A DNA stretch of 64,000 nt, taken from the NCBI GenBank assembly GCA_022821495.1, contig JAJEDN010000023.1:1-64000 (forward strand), in the 5' to 3' direction. Each line of letters starts with the position of its first letter. Position 1 is the first letter of the stretch. The DNA is from Candidatus Poribacteria bacterium (GTDB lineage: Bacteria; Poribacteria; WGA-4E; WGA-3G). The notes beneath the pieces are model-generated. The model saw only the letters and a program-made list of their open reading frames with translations, was not told the origin of the DNA and did not search any database. The translations under genes and the position numbers were made by a program. Positions 8,505-18,033 of the stretch are shown here, in pieces.

Positions 8505-9236
8505 TTATTTTGACAACTCAGTGATGACAGTTTCCAATTTTCTATAGTCATCAACTACAGCGTCGCTGAGTGTGTCGTTGCCTTCTCCTTTGTTAAACCC
8601 TGCGAAGCGAATTGCCTTCATCCCGGCGTTTTTAGCCCCGACAATATCTGTTCGGAAAATATCGCCGATATGAAGGGCTTCGGCGGGTTCGGCGTTTAGT
8701 GCTGCTAAGGTCGAATGGAACTGCACAACTTGGGGTTTTGTGTAATCTGTTTCATCGGAAAAGGTGAAAGCTGTAAAGAATTGCAAAATGCCGTCGCGCG
8801 CCATCAGTTTCCGTACAAAACTGCCTGGGGTCAGTGCTGAATCTGAAATGATTCCGAGTGGATAGTTTTCACTCAGCCGAGAAACAATGGGTTTAACATG
8901 TGCTATCATAATTGGCGGTGTCTCTAAAAAAGCGGCACCGAGGTTTTCAATTAATTGATCAAGCTCTACTTCCTCAAGCCGAATCTCAAGTACGTCCGCA
9001 AATCGTTGCATACATCGCTTCACTGAGATCCCTTTATGTTGATACCATAAGGATGACACCAAATTGTATGCCGCTTCAAGCCCGCATTCTACGTCAGTTA
9101 ACGTGCAAGTATAACCACGACTCTCTAAATAAGCATGACACCGTTTCACCCGTATTGCCTGACGTTTTCGCCAGTTTTTATCAGAATCTGCATAAAGGGT
9201 TTGCCAGAAATCGAATGTAATCGCTTTAAGCATCAA
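8505..9236 (-). CDS. HAD-superfamily hydrolase
   Basis: A 243-residue haloacid-dehalogenase-type hydrolase, probably a small-molecule phosphatase. Motif I reads TFDFWQTLY: the nucleophile Asp is present but Trp replaces the second Asp that acts as general acid in most HAD phosphatases, a variant known in some subgroups. Motif II is GIISDS, motif III the Lys of TKPQ, and motif IV HIGDIFRTDIVGA. The cap lies between about residues 20 and 95. First gene of the minus-strand pair with the epimerase. Substrate unknown. Confidence 0.85.
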   Translation of the reverse strand: MMLKAITFDFWQTLYADSDKNWRKRQAIRVKRCHAYLESRGYTCTLTDVECGLEAAYNLVSSLWYQHKGISVKRCMQRFADVLEIRLEEVELDQLIENLGAAFLETPPIMIAHVKPIVSRLSENYPLGIISDSALTPGSFVRKLMARDGILQFFTAFTFSDETDYTKPQVVQFHSTLAALNAEPAEALHIGDIFRTDIVGAKNAGMKAIRFAGFNKGEGNDTLSDAVVDDYRKLETVITELSK

Positions 9237-9555
9237 TTATTCCCATTTTTAAATTGTGTTCCATTTCAATTATAATTGGACATCGTTTGTTCCGAATAAT
9301 ATGACGTGGATCCTTGTGCTGATAACGAAATGATAAAACACAAGAAACACACCTTATAACTCCTAATTCTATTTTACCTAATCTACTGAAAAAAGTCAAA
9401 TGATATCTCGTTTACAGTACACTAAAGGGGTATAAATGGAAGAGTTGTAGCAAATATAGGACACCGAGAATCAAAATAGGCTTGCAATTTCCTTTTAAAG
9501 ATGATATTATAATTATGTTGAGGTTTGCGTTTTATCTACCGGGAGGCATACGAAG
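9237..9555 (+). promoter_or_regulatory. intergenic region with candidate promoter for the histidine kinase
   Basis: This region divides the minus-strand HAD gene from the plus-strand kinase. A candidate promoter TTGCAA (9482-9487), 17 bases, TATTAT (9505-9510) lies just before the kinase. Nothing else is seen in the 319 bases. Confidence 0.45.
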
Positions 9556-11049
9556 TTGCGGTTGAATCGTCGGATTATCCCCAGATATACGACCACCCGT
9601 TTAATATTCGTCTACTTCATCGTTGGACTGGGGATGCTCATATTTGGGTTTACCTATTACAACCAGCAGATCTCGCAGTTGAACGCGGATATAGAAGCAC
9701 AGATAGGCATTTTTGCCGATCTGGCAGTCGTCCTCCCGACTGTTGAAGATCCGGACTTGCAACAGAAACTACATGAGATAGTAAAACAAGAATCATCTGC
9801 CAAAAACAGGGCGCGTGCATTTTCATTTATTATTACAGATGCAGAAGGAAACCCTGTAATCACACGAGGTGTTGACCCAGAACTTGATGCAAAGATCGAA
9901 AGTTTCGATGCAAATGTCAACCAAGATAGGAGGATTTCGTTAACAGAAGATGAAAGGGTATTGTTGGAATCGACATTGGCGCGTATGAAGCGAAAGAATC
10001 CGCCGCGTGAGATACCAATGCTCTTAAAAAATAAACAGCTAAACGGTTATATTTATTACGGTGATACTGATCCGAGCGAGATGACCCACCTACCGTTTGT
10101 AATAACCGATACGGCTAACGTGCCACAGAAGTGGCAGATTTGGGATGATGTTGTCACTGCGGATCAAGCAACTCCGCAGGAACGCGAACGAGCAGAAATT
10201 TTCGTTGAGAACGCACCTGCATTCTCAATGATCGTAATGACTCCTGAGACCTACGACGGTTACTTCTATTATGAAAGTAAACCCTACTATGGGTTGGTCG
10301 TGCTTTTCATAGTCCCGATAGTCTTATTGGTATTTGGGTTTGTCTGTTTTTTGGTCTACCAGCGGATAAAGTCTTATGAGCACTCAGCAATTTGGGGAGG
10401 CTTAGCTAAGGAGACGGCACATCAACTCGGAACACCTATTTCATCGCTGTTGGCATGGACAGAACTCCTACATGAACGAAGTGAAGACACAGACGATGCG
10501 ACGCTTGCCGAACTTTCTGAAAGCATGCAAAACGATTTGGAGCGTTTGCAAAAAACTACCGCACGCTTCGGTATGATTGGCACTCAGCCGCCCCTGACCG
10601 AAGTGAATATGGCTGAGATATTTGAAGAAGTTCAAACGTATTTTGAGAAACGGCTACCGCATATTAGCCGCCGCGTTGAAATTCAACTGATACTGCACGA
10701 AGTGCCCTCTGTTCTCGCGAATGCACAACTGTTGCACTGGGTGTTTGAGAACTTGGTCCGTAATTCGCTGGATGCTATGGATAAAACGGACGGATGGGTT
10801 CAGATTGAACCGACGCACGACAAACGACACAACGATATTGTCATACGGTACGCCGACAATGGCAGCGGTATAGACCGCAAAGATCAGCGAAAAATTTTTG
10901 AACCGGGGATGTCTACTAAGGCACACGGATGGGGACTCGGATTGACAGTCGTACAACGTATTATCCGTGAATATCATCACGGAAGCATTCGCATGGTGAG
11001 AACGAGTCCTGAAGGTACAACTTTTGAAATTCGGTTACCGGTCGCGTAG
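9556..11049 (+). CDS. membrane sensor histidine kinase paired with PorX-like regulator
   Basis: A 497-residue inner-membrane histidine kinase. Membrane helices lie at about residues 17-37 and 252-275, flanking a roughly 210-residue extracytoplasmic sensor with no recognised fold. The dimerisation box holds H289 (AKETAHQLGTPISS). The ATPase domain shows NLVRNSLDAM, YADNGSGI and GLGLTVVQRI. No HAMP domain is obvious. The start is TTG 9556, supported by GGGAGG at 9541-9546. The PorX-like regulator follows at 87 bases, so they form a two-component system comparable to PorY-PorX. Signal unknown. Confidence 0.9.
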   Translation: MRLNRRIIPRYTTTRLIFVYFIVGLGMLIFGFTYYNQQISQLNADIEAQIGIFADLAVVLPTVEDPDLQQKLHEIVKQESSAKNRARAFSFIITDAEGNPVITRGVDPELDAKIESFDANVNQDRRISLTEDERVLLESTLARMKRKNPPREIPMLLKNKQLNGYIYYGDTDPSEMTHLPFVITDTANVPQKWQIWDDVVTADQATPQERERAEIFVENAPAFSMIVMTPETYDGYFYYESKPYYGLVVLFIVPIVLLVFGFVCFLVYQRIKSYEHSAIWGGLAKETAHQLGTPISSLLAWTELLHERSEDTDDATLAELSESMQNDLERLQKTTARFGMIGTQPPLTEVNMAEIFEEVQTYFEKRLPHISRRVEIQLILHEVPSVLANAQLLHWVFENLVRNSLDAMDKTDGWVQIEPTHDKRHNDIVIRYADNGSGIDRKDQRKIFEPGMSTKAHGWGLGLTVVQRIIREYHHGSIRMVRTSPEGTTFEIRLPVA

Positions 11050-11136
11050 ACCCATTGAATCAGTATTGTAAAGAAAATAGGGACGTTGTTTCTGTCCTAT
11101 TTTCTCAATCGCGACTGAGCAGTTTATTAACTTGAT

Positions 11137-12705
11137 ATGTCACAAGCACACCACATTTTATGGATTGACGATGAAATAGAGGCGTTGCAGCCGCACATTC
11201 TTGTGCTACGTGAGCGAGGGTACACCGTCACGCCTGTTACAAACGGCGAAGATGGCATCGCGCTCTTAACCAACGGCGACGCGCAATATAGTGCCGTTCT
11301 ACTTGACCAGGTTATGCCCGGTAAAGATGGGATGGCGACGCTTGATGCAATCCGCGCCGTTAACGCACAAATTCCCGTCATTCTTGTTACCCAATCCAGT
11401 GATGAAGCGTTTGTTGAAGTCGCTCTCGGTAAACAAGTAACAGATTTCTTGGTGAAACCGATTGGCGTAGCACAGATCGTTTCAACACTAAAACGGGTCC
11501 TTGATCAACCGCAGATGGTTATAGATCAAATTCCGAGCCGGTACATCGCGGATTTCAATGCGATTCGCGCTATGAAAGATTCAGCCCCGAATTGGCAGGA
11601 CTGGATAAATATCTACGTCAAACTATTACAGTGGGATTTGATGTCTGAGAAACTTGCCGAAGGTGGATTAGAGGAAACGCATCTCGGGCAAAAGAAGGAG
11701 TGCAATACCGAGTTCTCGGATTTTGTGGCGGCGAATTATCCTGATTGGGTCGCTGGTAGTTCGGACGCGCCACCACTATCTGTTAATGTTTTAGATCGGC
11801 ACGTTATTCCTCAACTCCAAGATGGAAAACCTGTCTATTTTATTGTAGTTGATTGCTTTCGCTTGGACCATTGGCTGGCAGTGGAATCGTTGCTGTACCC
11901 CTATTTTTCTATTGAACGCCAATATAGTTTTTCAATCCTACCAAGCGCAACGATGTATTCACGAAACGCGCTGTTCAGTGGGTTGTTCCCCGCGGAGATC
12001 GCAGAACGTTATCCACAGTACTGGCAGGAGGAATCTGATGGGGACACCAGTACCAATCGCTTTGAACGGCAGCTTCTCGAAGAACATCTAAAGTGCAGAA
12101 ATATCAAGCTGAAATCAGCGCCTCAGTATTTCAAAATCTTTGATGCGCGGGGCGGAAATACTTACAAAAAGCGGGTCGCTGCAAATAAAAGTGTAGCCCT
12201 CTCGACGCTGGTTGTCAATTTCGTTGATATTCTGACGCATCAGCGTTCACAGTCGGATGTTTTACAACAACTTGCGCCGGATGAGTCCGCTTTCCGGGCA
12301 CTCGCGCGTTCATGGTTTTCACATTCTGTGCTTTTTGATATTTTACGCATGATTGCAGCACAAAAGACAACGGTAGTTCTTACCAGTGACCACGGGTCGG
12401 TCTTCTGTAACCGCGCTACCCGTGCGCGTGGTAATCGTGAGACGACCACCAGCCTCCGGTTTAAAATTGGCGCGAATCTTGGATGCGAAAGAGACGAAGC
12501 GGTGCATCTCCGTAACCCGGAAGAATATCGGCTCCCCGCAGAAATCCCAAGTAAGGACTATATTCTCGCGAAAGACGATTACTATTTCGTCTACCCGAAC
12601 GATTTTTATAAATATAAACGGCAGTTTCAAGGAGGATTCCAGCACGGTGGCATTTCAATGGGTGAACTGATAACACCTGTTGTCATACTGACACCGAGGC
12701 AGTAA
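11137..12705 (+). CDS. PorX-like response regulator with PglZ domain
   Basis: A 522-residue protein with an N-terminal receiver domain (acidic pocket D11/D12, phospho-acceptor D57 in VLLDQVMPG, K of LVKP) and a long C-terminal PglZ/alkaline-phosphatase-fold domain: VDCFRLDHW, nucleophile-position T272 in SATMYSRNALFSG, and a metal-ligand pair in TSDHG. This architecture is that of PorX, which in Bacteroidetes cleaves oligonucleotides and controls type IX secretion together with the kinase PorY and an ECF sigma factor. All expected catalytic-site residues seem present. No DNA-binding domain is seen. A role here in secretion or envelope control is inference. Confidence 0.9.
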   Translation: MSQAHHILWIDDEIEALQPHILVLRERGYTVTPVTNGEDGIALLTNGDAQYSAVLLDQVMPGKDGMATLDAIRAVNAQIPVILVTQSSDEAFVEVALGKQVTDFLVKPIGVAQIVSTLKRVLDQPQMVIDQIPSRYIADFNAIRAMKDSAPNWQDWINIYVKLLQWDLMSEKLAEGGLEETHLGQKKECNTEFSDFVAANYPDWVAGSSDAPPLSVNVLDRHVIPQLQDGKPVYFIVVDCFRLDHWLAVESLLYPYFSIERQYSFSILPSATMYSRNALFSGLFPAEIAERYPQYWQEESDGDTSTNRFERQLLEEHLKCRNIKLKSAPQYFKIFDARGGNTYKKRVAANKSVALSTLVVNFVDILTHQRSQSDVLQQLAPDESAFRALARSWFSHSVLFDILRMIAAQKTTVVLTSDHGSVFCNRATRARGNRETTTSLRFKIGANLGCERDEAVHLRNPEEYRLPAEIPSKDYILAKDDYYFVYPNDFYKYKRQFQGGFQHGGISMGELITPVVILTPRQ

Positions 12706-13036
12706 GGCCCAGCTCGTAAGCCCAGATTAATATAGGCGTACGCCACTCTATAATCTATACCAGATTTACCTTATAATAGACTCCGGAAATAGTGGAGCAC
12801 TGAGACGTGGAGATATTGTCTCGTTACACTGTGATTTGGTACCACTCCCACTAGGGGCAACCGCACATTCGCTGATTCCGATCACGCGTCCTGTGATGAG
12901 ATGTAGACATCTTGTATCCGTGAAATGAGGAACGGGCACTGTTCTTTAAAGCCCTCACTGCTTTTACTACGCTGCCGATTTTTGACACGATCATTAACCG
13001 AGGTGCCTCTTAAAAAAGGCACGATAGGAGGTAATA
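12706..13036 (+). promoter_or_regulatory. structured leader before RNase G/E gene
   Basis: About 330 bases without a gene. A TATAAT (12772-12777) lacks a clear -35 box. Several hairpins are visible, including GAGAC/GTCTC near 12801-12821 and GTGCCT/AGGCAC (13003-13022) ending four bases before the ribosome site AGGAGGT. E. coli rne is autoregulated through its 5' leader; a similar role here is inference only. Confidence 0.45.
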
Positions 13037-14617
13037 ATGGAAAAGGAGATACTTATTTCTGATGATGAGTATGAAACACGCTGTGCGGTACTTGAAGAGG
13101 GGGTGCTGAATGAAATTTATATCGAACGAAAAGCGGCGACACAGACATTGGGCAATCTTTACAAAGGAAGAGTTGAGAACGTCTTACCCGGTATGCAGGT
13201 GGCTTTTGTTGATATCGGGTTAGATCGGCACGCTTTCCTACATATTTCAGACCTCAAATACGAGAGTGCTAACGAAGATGAGACTGAAGATGAAAAACTC
13301 GATGGAAACCGGAAATCTGACACGGATGTCGATACACTGGATTTGAAGGCGAAGCCTGCTAAACAATCCCGGGGCGGACGCGGGTTTCCATTTCTCATTA
13401 GCGATCTCATCTCAAAGAAACAGGAACTTCTTGTACAGGTTGGCAAAGAACCCATTGGAACGAAAGGAGCACGGGTTACCAGTAACATTACGCTCCCAGG
13501 GCGCTATGTTGTCTATATGCCGAATTCCTCTAATATCGGTGTGTCCCGGCGGATTGAGTCCGTCACTGAACGGGATAGATTACGCAACATGGCGAAAACA
13601 ATTAAAGCGGATGTTGAGGGCGGTTTTATCATACGGACTGCCGCGGAGGGCTTAAGCGAAACCGAATTCGCAGCCGAAATCCGATACCTTATCAACCAGT
13701 GGAAGCAGGTCGGTGAACGCGCGAAACGGAAATCCGCACCCAGTTTGGTCAGCAAAGACTTGAGTTTTACTAACAGAATTGTTAGGGATATGCTGACCAA
13801 GGATGTTAAGCAACTCCTCATTGACTCGAAGGCGGGTTATCAAGAGACAATGGATTATGTCTCTTCTGTAATGCCCAATTTGAAACCGAGAGTATCGCTT
13901 TATAAGGATGATGCAACGCTTTTTGATGCCTATGGTGTCGAACGCGCACTCAAGGAAGCACTCAGTGAGAAGATTTGGCTGAAGTGTGGTGGACATATTA
14001 TCATCCAACAGACGGAAGCTATGGTCTCAATTGATGTCAACACTGGACGGTTTGTCGGAAAATCTGACCCGGACAACACCATTCTTAGTGCCAATCTTGA
14101 GGCTGTTGAGGAGGTTGTCCGCCAGATTCAATTGCGCGATCTCGGCGGGATTATTGTCGTTGATTTCATTGATATGGAAGAGGCATCGCATCGCAAACGC
14201 GTCTTCAAGATGTTACAGGAAGCACTCCGAAAAGACCGCGCCCGGACCAACATTCTCCACTTCTCAGATTTAGGGCTTGTCGAGATGACTCGCCAGCGCA
14301 CCCGACCGAGTCTCTCTACACTGCTTATGGAGGAATGCCCGTACTGCGATGGGCATGGGACGGTTCTATCTATTGAAACCGTCGTGATTCAGTTACTCCG
14401 TGCGATTAAGATGGCACACAGCCAGACGAGGCACTCGGAATTACGGGTCGTCGCCAACGATTATGTCGTTTCACATATCAAGTCGCAAATGGCGAATAAA
14501 TTGCGAGAACTCAAGAAGTCATTGAAATTGGATTTAGCACTTGAAGCGAATGCTGATCTGCACCTTGAGGATTATCGCATTTTCGTTGGTAAGGGTGAGG
14601 AAATATTTCTGGATTAA
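13037..14617 (+). CDS. ribonuclease G/E family endoribonuclease
   Basis: An endoribonuclease of the Rne/Rng family (526 residues), acting in mRNA decay and rRNA maturation. An S1-like segment (LYKGRVENVLPGMQVAFVDI) is interrupted by an acidic insert of about 60 residues (88-125). The catalytic DNase I-like domain shows the metal ligands D333 (SIDVNTGRFVG) and D376 (VVDFIDM), followed by the zinc-link CPYCDGHG. There is no long C-terminal degradosome scaffold, so it is RNase G-like. The start is fixed by AGGAGGT at 13026-13032. rplU-rpmA follow from their own promoter; an rng-rplU-rpmA order is common in other phyla. Confidence 0.92.
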   Translation: MEKEILISDDEYETRCAVLEEGVLNEIYIERKAATQTLGNLYKGRVENVLPGMQVAFVDIGLDRHAFLHISDLKYESANEDETEDEKLDGNRKSDTDVDTLDLKAKPAKQSRGGRGFPFLISDLISKKQELLVQVGKEPIGTKGARVTSNITLPGRYVVYMPNSSNIGVSRRIESVTERDRLRNMAKTIKADVEGGFIIRTAAEGLSETEFAAEIRYLINQWKQVGERAKRKSAPSLVSKDLSFTNRIVRDMLTKDVKQLLIDSKAGYQETMDYVSSVMPNLKPRVSLYKDDATLFDAYGVERALKEALSEKIWLKCGGHIIIQQTEAMVSIDVNTGRFVGKSDPDNTILSANLEAVEEVVRQIQLRDLGGIIVVDFIDMEEASHRKRVFKMLQEALRKDRARTNILHFSDLGLVEMTRQRTRPSLSTLLMEECPYCDGHGTVLSIETVVIQLLRAIKMAHSQTRHSELRVVANDYVVSHIKSQMANKLRELKKSLKLDLALEANADLHLEDYRIFVGKGEEIFLD

Positions 14618-14620
14618 GGG

Positions 14621-14640
14621 ATTATCAGTTGTCAGCGATC
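14621..14640. repeat. heptad repeat (TTATCAG TTGTCAG)
   Basis: Two tandem 7-mers of the CTGANNN family found in many intergenic regions of this window. Confidence 0.6.
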
Positions 14641-14724
14641 GTTTATGAGTTAAAAGCGTATATTGATATATTCGCAACCCGTTAACTAATAACCGCGTAT
14701 CTCTCGAGAAAATATAAATCCGAA

Positions 14725-14753
14725 TTGACATTAGTGCGTTTTTAGGGTATAAT
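14725..14753 (+). promoter_or_regulatory. sigma-70 promoter of rplU-rpmA
   Basis: TTGACA (14725-14730), 17 bases, TATAAT (14748-14753): a consensus promoter 30 bases before rplU. Confidence 0.9.
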
Positions 14754-14783
14754 TTAATTTGCAGAAAGGAGTGATAGTTAAAA

Positions 14784-15122
14784 ATGTATGCAGTTTTTGC
14801 GAGCGGCGGAAAACAACATCGTGTAGAAGTGGGACACCTGATCGACATCGAAAAACTTGATGCCGATGTTGGTGAAAGTGTTACATTCCCATCTGTTTTG
14901 GCTGTCGTTGATGATGACGGTCAGTTGCAAGCTGGCTCGCCCTACCTTGAAGACGTCTCTGTTACAGGCGAGGTGGTTCAACAGGCGCGCACAAAAAAGA
15001 CGATTGTGTTCAAGTCGAAACGACGTAAAGGATATAAACGCAAGTTGGGGCATCGTCAATCATTTACACGCGTGAAAATTACCGCAATCGGCGCGGTGGA
15101 GGAAGAATCTAATGGCTCATAA
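14784..15122 (+). CDS. rplU: 50S ribosomal protein L21
   Basis: A large-subunit ribosomal protein of 112 residues. It begins [17 protein letters not shown], and the Lys/Arg-rich [14 protein letters not shown] segment near residue 80 is the L21 signature that contacts 23S rRNA. GAAAGGAG precedes the ATG. Its last 11 bases overlap the start of rpmA, indicating coupled translation of L21 and L27. Confidence 0.97.
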   Translation: MYAVFASGGKQHRVEVGHLIDIEKLDADVGESVTFPSVLAVVDDDGQLQAGSPYLEDVSVTGEVVQQARTKKTIVFKSKRRKGYKRKLGHRQSFTRVKITAIGAVEEESNGS

Positions 15123-15378
15123 GAAAGGCGGCGGAAGCACTCGAAACGGACGCGATAGTATCGGAAAACGACTCGGTGTCAAGAAATTTTCTGGAAATTA
15201 CGTCACCGCAGGGAGTATTCTCGCCAGACAACGTGGGACCCATATACACGCCGGCAACAACGTCGGTGTCGGAAATGATTATACACTCTACTCAAAAATT
15301 GATGGATACGTATGGTTTGAGCGGAAAGACAAGTATCGCCGGAAGGTGAGTGTCTATACAGCGCGTCCTGAGTTTTAA
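15112..15378 (+). CDS. rpmA: 50S ribosomal protein L27
   Basis: An 88-residue large-subunit protein with the N-terminal [16 protein letters not shown] that reaches the peptidyl transferase centre and [19 protein letters not shown]. It has no cleavable Firmicutes-type extension. The start overlaps the end of rplU; transcription ends at the terminator at 15413-15464. Confidence 0.97.
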   Translation: MAHKKGGGSTRNGRDSIGKRLGVKKFSGNYVTAGSILARQRGTHIHAGNNVGVGNDYTLYSKIDGYVWFERKDKYRRKVSVYTARPEF

Positions 15379-15412
15379 GCGGAGACATCTACACCCAAGA
15401 ACGAATGACCAG

Positions 15413-15464
15413 AAGCCTCGCCTTAGGGTGCTGCATCGCGCGCCACCCAAGCGAGGCTTTTTTA
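15413..15464 (+). terminator. intrinsic terminator after rpmA
   Basis: Arms AAGCCTCGC and GCGAGGCTT flank an inner GGGTG/CACCC stem; T-run follows. Confidence 0.9.
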
Positions 15465-15521
15465 CTCTAAACTCCCAAATGTTCACACGACTTTAACGCA
15501 AAACAAATAGGAAAAATCAAC

Positions 15522-15935
15522 GTGAGATGGATAATCTGCCTCATCATCCTAACAACAATGCTCGGAACGATCGGGTGCGGTGGGCAATTGCAACAACTTG
15601 CCGTGGAAACAATGCAAAACGCGCAAGTTGCACTCTCCTCTGCCGGAGCGATGGGCGCGCAGGAAACGGCAGGGGTACCGCTCAGCACTGCTCAAGAGCT
15701 GCTTATTACCGCTGAACAGGCAATGAACGCTGGCGATACGGAGCGCGCATATCGGTTGGCACTGCGCGCATACCTTCACGCGCGAATCGCGACTGAGATG
15801 GCTATTGCTGTTCGCGAGGAAGCACTTGTTCAAGAAGCAGAAGCACAACTCACGCTCAGCGAACAAAACGTCACTGAGGTGCTCCAGAGGCTTTCGGCTA
15901 TAAAAGCAGAACTTGAGGCATTGCGAGACGACTAA
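15522..15935 (+). CDS. small lipoprotein, DUF4398-like helical
   Basis: A 137-residue probable lipoprotein. The signal peptide is WIICLIILTTMLGTIGC, with a fair lipobox. The mature part is alpha-helical and Ala/Glu/Gln-rich, with LSTAQELLITAEQAMNAGDTERAYRLALRA, a pattern typical of DUF4398 envelope proteins, and a coiled-coil C-terminus. The start is GTG 15522 after AGGAAAAA. It is followed at 114 bases by a larger DUF4398-type protein with an OmpA domain; the two probably work together at the outer membrane or peptidoglycan. Confidence 0.75.
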   Translation: MRWIICLIILTTMLGTIGCGGQLQQLAVETMQNAQVALSSAGAMGAQETAGVPLSTAQELLITAEQAMNAGDTERAYRLALRAYLHARIATEMAIAVREEALVQEAEAQLTLSEQNVTEVLQRLSAIKAELEALRDD

Positions 15936-16049
15936 AAAATAAGTTATCGGTTGTCAGTTTTTAATATTTAGTGGATGTGGCGATCTCACATACCGGCATT
16001 TGTAGGTAATTTGGCTTAAAAAGTTCACTATCACGGTTGAGGATGACGC

Positions 16050-17699
16050 ATGAAATTCTATGGATGGTTACTCTTAGGTGCTTGCTTCATTGTCTATGGA
16101 TGTACCAAACCAGAGATTGGTGAGGTCATGTTGGCGACGCAATTCCAAGATGCTCAGCAGGCAATTAATAATGCAGCGAAATTGGAAGCTGAATCTTTGG
16201 TGCCAGAGGAATACGGACGGGCAGTGAAGCTCCTGAATTTCGCTCAGGACTCACAGGAACAAGGGGACATCCCGCAAAGTCATGAGTTTGCGTCTCAGGC
16301 GGAATTGGTCGCGCAGGTCGCTACTGAAAAGGCACGGCAGCATCACGCAAAGCAGAAAGTCGTCTCTATCCGAGAACAGACATATCAACAGATCATAAAA
16401 GCACACGAACATGAACTCGAAATTGAACGCATCCGTCAAGCGATCACTGAGGAGCAGCTGGCGCGCGCTCTAAGATCACGTGATGAGGGACAGCAACAGT
16501 CGGCGGAATTTTCAGCCGAAATCACTGATTTAAAGACAAAGCTGCGTCAAGCCGAGCTTCGCGCCCCGATCACGCGCCTTGAATCGATTGCTAACGTTTC
16601 GGCGGTTATCTATCCCGCGATTGAAGAAACTGCGAACTATGAGCGTGCCCAAGCATCGATTGCTTCGGTAACAAACCTCATTGCACAAGAGGCGTTTACT
16701 GAAGCCGAAAATGCTACTGATGAAGCACAGACGCTTGTGAACGAGCTTTACCAATTGGCGGTGCGAAACTGGGAAACTGAGGTAACGGCGAGAACGAACG
16801 CTCAAGTCGCAATAGCACAGCTGGAGATCATCATTCAGCGCGCGCAATACTTTAATGCCAGTCAGCATGCCCCGAAGGAGCTTGGAGAAGCGACCCTGCA
16901 GCTGCAGCGCGCAAAAACTGAATTGGATGCAAATCGCTATGAACAGGCGCGCCAAACCGCATACCAAGCACAACCAATCGCTGACAAGGCTGTTGAAGCC
17001 GCTGGGGTAGCGGAGTACAGGCAGCGTGCCCAGCAAGAATTAAGTGCGCTGATAGCACGTGCCCAACGGGTTGTTGAGGCGTTAGGTGAGGGAATCGCCG
17101 AGCAAGCCGGGACGCAAGTGCCGCAGTTGGAAGCGAAACTCTATGAACTCGCCAACTCCGCGCACGGGAAAGCGAAAACGGCATTAGCAGCTAAGGAATA
17201 TCAGGGGGCGGTTAAAGCCGCAGCGGAGGGCGAGGATTACCTGCAACGTGCCATCGCGAACACGAATCAAGTAGTATCGGCGAAGTCGGATTTACTGCTT
17301 GCGTCAAAGCGGATCCCTAAGGTTTCAACCGTTGTAGAGCGGCGAAACGGCGTACTTATCCGGGTTAATGGCAATGTCTTTGCACACGGGAGTACACGGA
17401 TCCAAGGCGAATTTATTGATACGTTTGCGCAGCTCGCGAAAGTCCTCCGAACGGCTGAATTCACAAGATATCCTGTCCGAATTGAGGTACATACAAGTTC
17501 TTTGGGAAACGCGGAGGTCAATCGAAATATAAGTATGGGCCGTGCAGATTCAATCAAAAGGACCCTCATTGAAGAGGGGCGTGTAGATGCGAACCGGATT
17601 ACCGCAATGGGCTTAGGCGAGGCGAAACCTCTTGTGACAGAGGGTGCGAATAAGGAAGAACAGAACCGCAGGGTTGATATTGTTATTCAGACAAACTAA
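16050..17699 (+). CDS. DUF4398-type lipoprotein with C-terminal OmpA peptidoglycan-binding domain
   Basis: A 549-residue predicted lipoprotein: signal LLLGACFIVYGC, then long helical repeats with several DUF4398-like blocks (EYGRAVKLLNFAQDSQEQGD near residues 55-75 and related segments to about 400), then an OmpA-like domain (about 430-549). The latter shows NRNISMGRADSIKRTLIEEG and GLGEAKP with NRRVDIVIQ, including the Asn/Arg positions that bind diaminopimelate. It likely tethers the outer membrane to peptidoglycan. The start ATG 16050 follows GAGGAT. Same strand as the smaller DUF4398 gene. Confidence 0.85.
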   Translation: MKFYGWLLLGACFIVYGCTKPEIGEVMLATQFQDAQQAINNAAKLEAESLVPEEYGRAVKLLNFAQDSQEQGDIPQSHEFASQAELVAQVATEKARQHHAKQKVVSIREQTYQQIIKAHEHELEIERIRQAITEEQLARALRSRDEGQQQSAEFSAEITDLKTKLRQAELRAPITRLESIANVSAVIYPAIEETANYERAQASIASVTNLIAQEAFTEAENATDEAQTLVNELYQLAVRNWETEVTARTNAQVAIAQLEIIIQRAQYFNASQHAPKELGEATLQLQRAKTELDANRYEQARQTAYQAQPIADKAVEAAGVAEYRQRAQQELSALIARAQRVVEALGEGIAEQAGTQVPQLEAKLYELANSAHGKAKTALAAKEYQGAVKAAAEGEDYLQRAIANTNQVVSAKSDLLLASKRIPKVSTVVERRNGVLIRVNGNVFAHGSTRIQGEFIDTFAQLAKVLRTAEFTRYPVRIEVHTSSLGNAEVNRNISMGRADSIKRTLIEEGRVDANRITAMGLGEAKPLVTEGANKEEQNRRVDIVIQTN

Positions 17700-17714
17700 A
17701 GGATTGGGCAATAC

Positions 17715-17993
17715 GTGGATCCCTATGTCGTCCATCAGATCGCGATGAGCCTGTTTGGAGACAGGTATATTATTATTTACGAGAATACGATTCAGTTCCA
17801 CAACCACTGTTACTATGTGCGGTGTATCAACACACCAGCACATGCGTATCAGGGATATTATTATTTGGAGGATGCGAACACTGGCTTGGCGATGTCAAGT
17901 GATGTGGATTTCGCACCGCCTGGGGCTTATGGTGTAATTTTTGATCCGCAGACTGGTGATATTATCGGTTGCGAAACAACGCCTCAGCACTAA
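17715..17993 (+). CDS. hypothetical protein, 92 residues
   Basis: Not recognised. A small protein rich in Tyr, His and Asp (FHNHCYYVRC, AYQGYYYLEDAN, GVIFDPQTGDIIG), with no signal peptide or membrane helix. The start is GTG 17715, 11 bases after AAAGGA and 15 bases after the OmpA-domain gene, so it is probably cotranscribed with it. Its last line reads like a beta-hairpin found in small structural domains; no function is inferred. Confidence 0.6.
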   Translation: MDPYVVHQIAMSLFGDRYIIIYENTIQFHNHCYYVRCINTPAHAYQGYYYLEDANTGLAMSSDVDFAPPGAYGVIFDPQTGDIIGCETTPQH

Positions 17994-18033
17994 AAGACAG
18001 TCGTTATAGGCAAAGACCCCTTCTATTGAAAAG

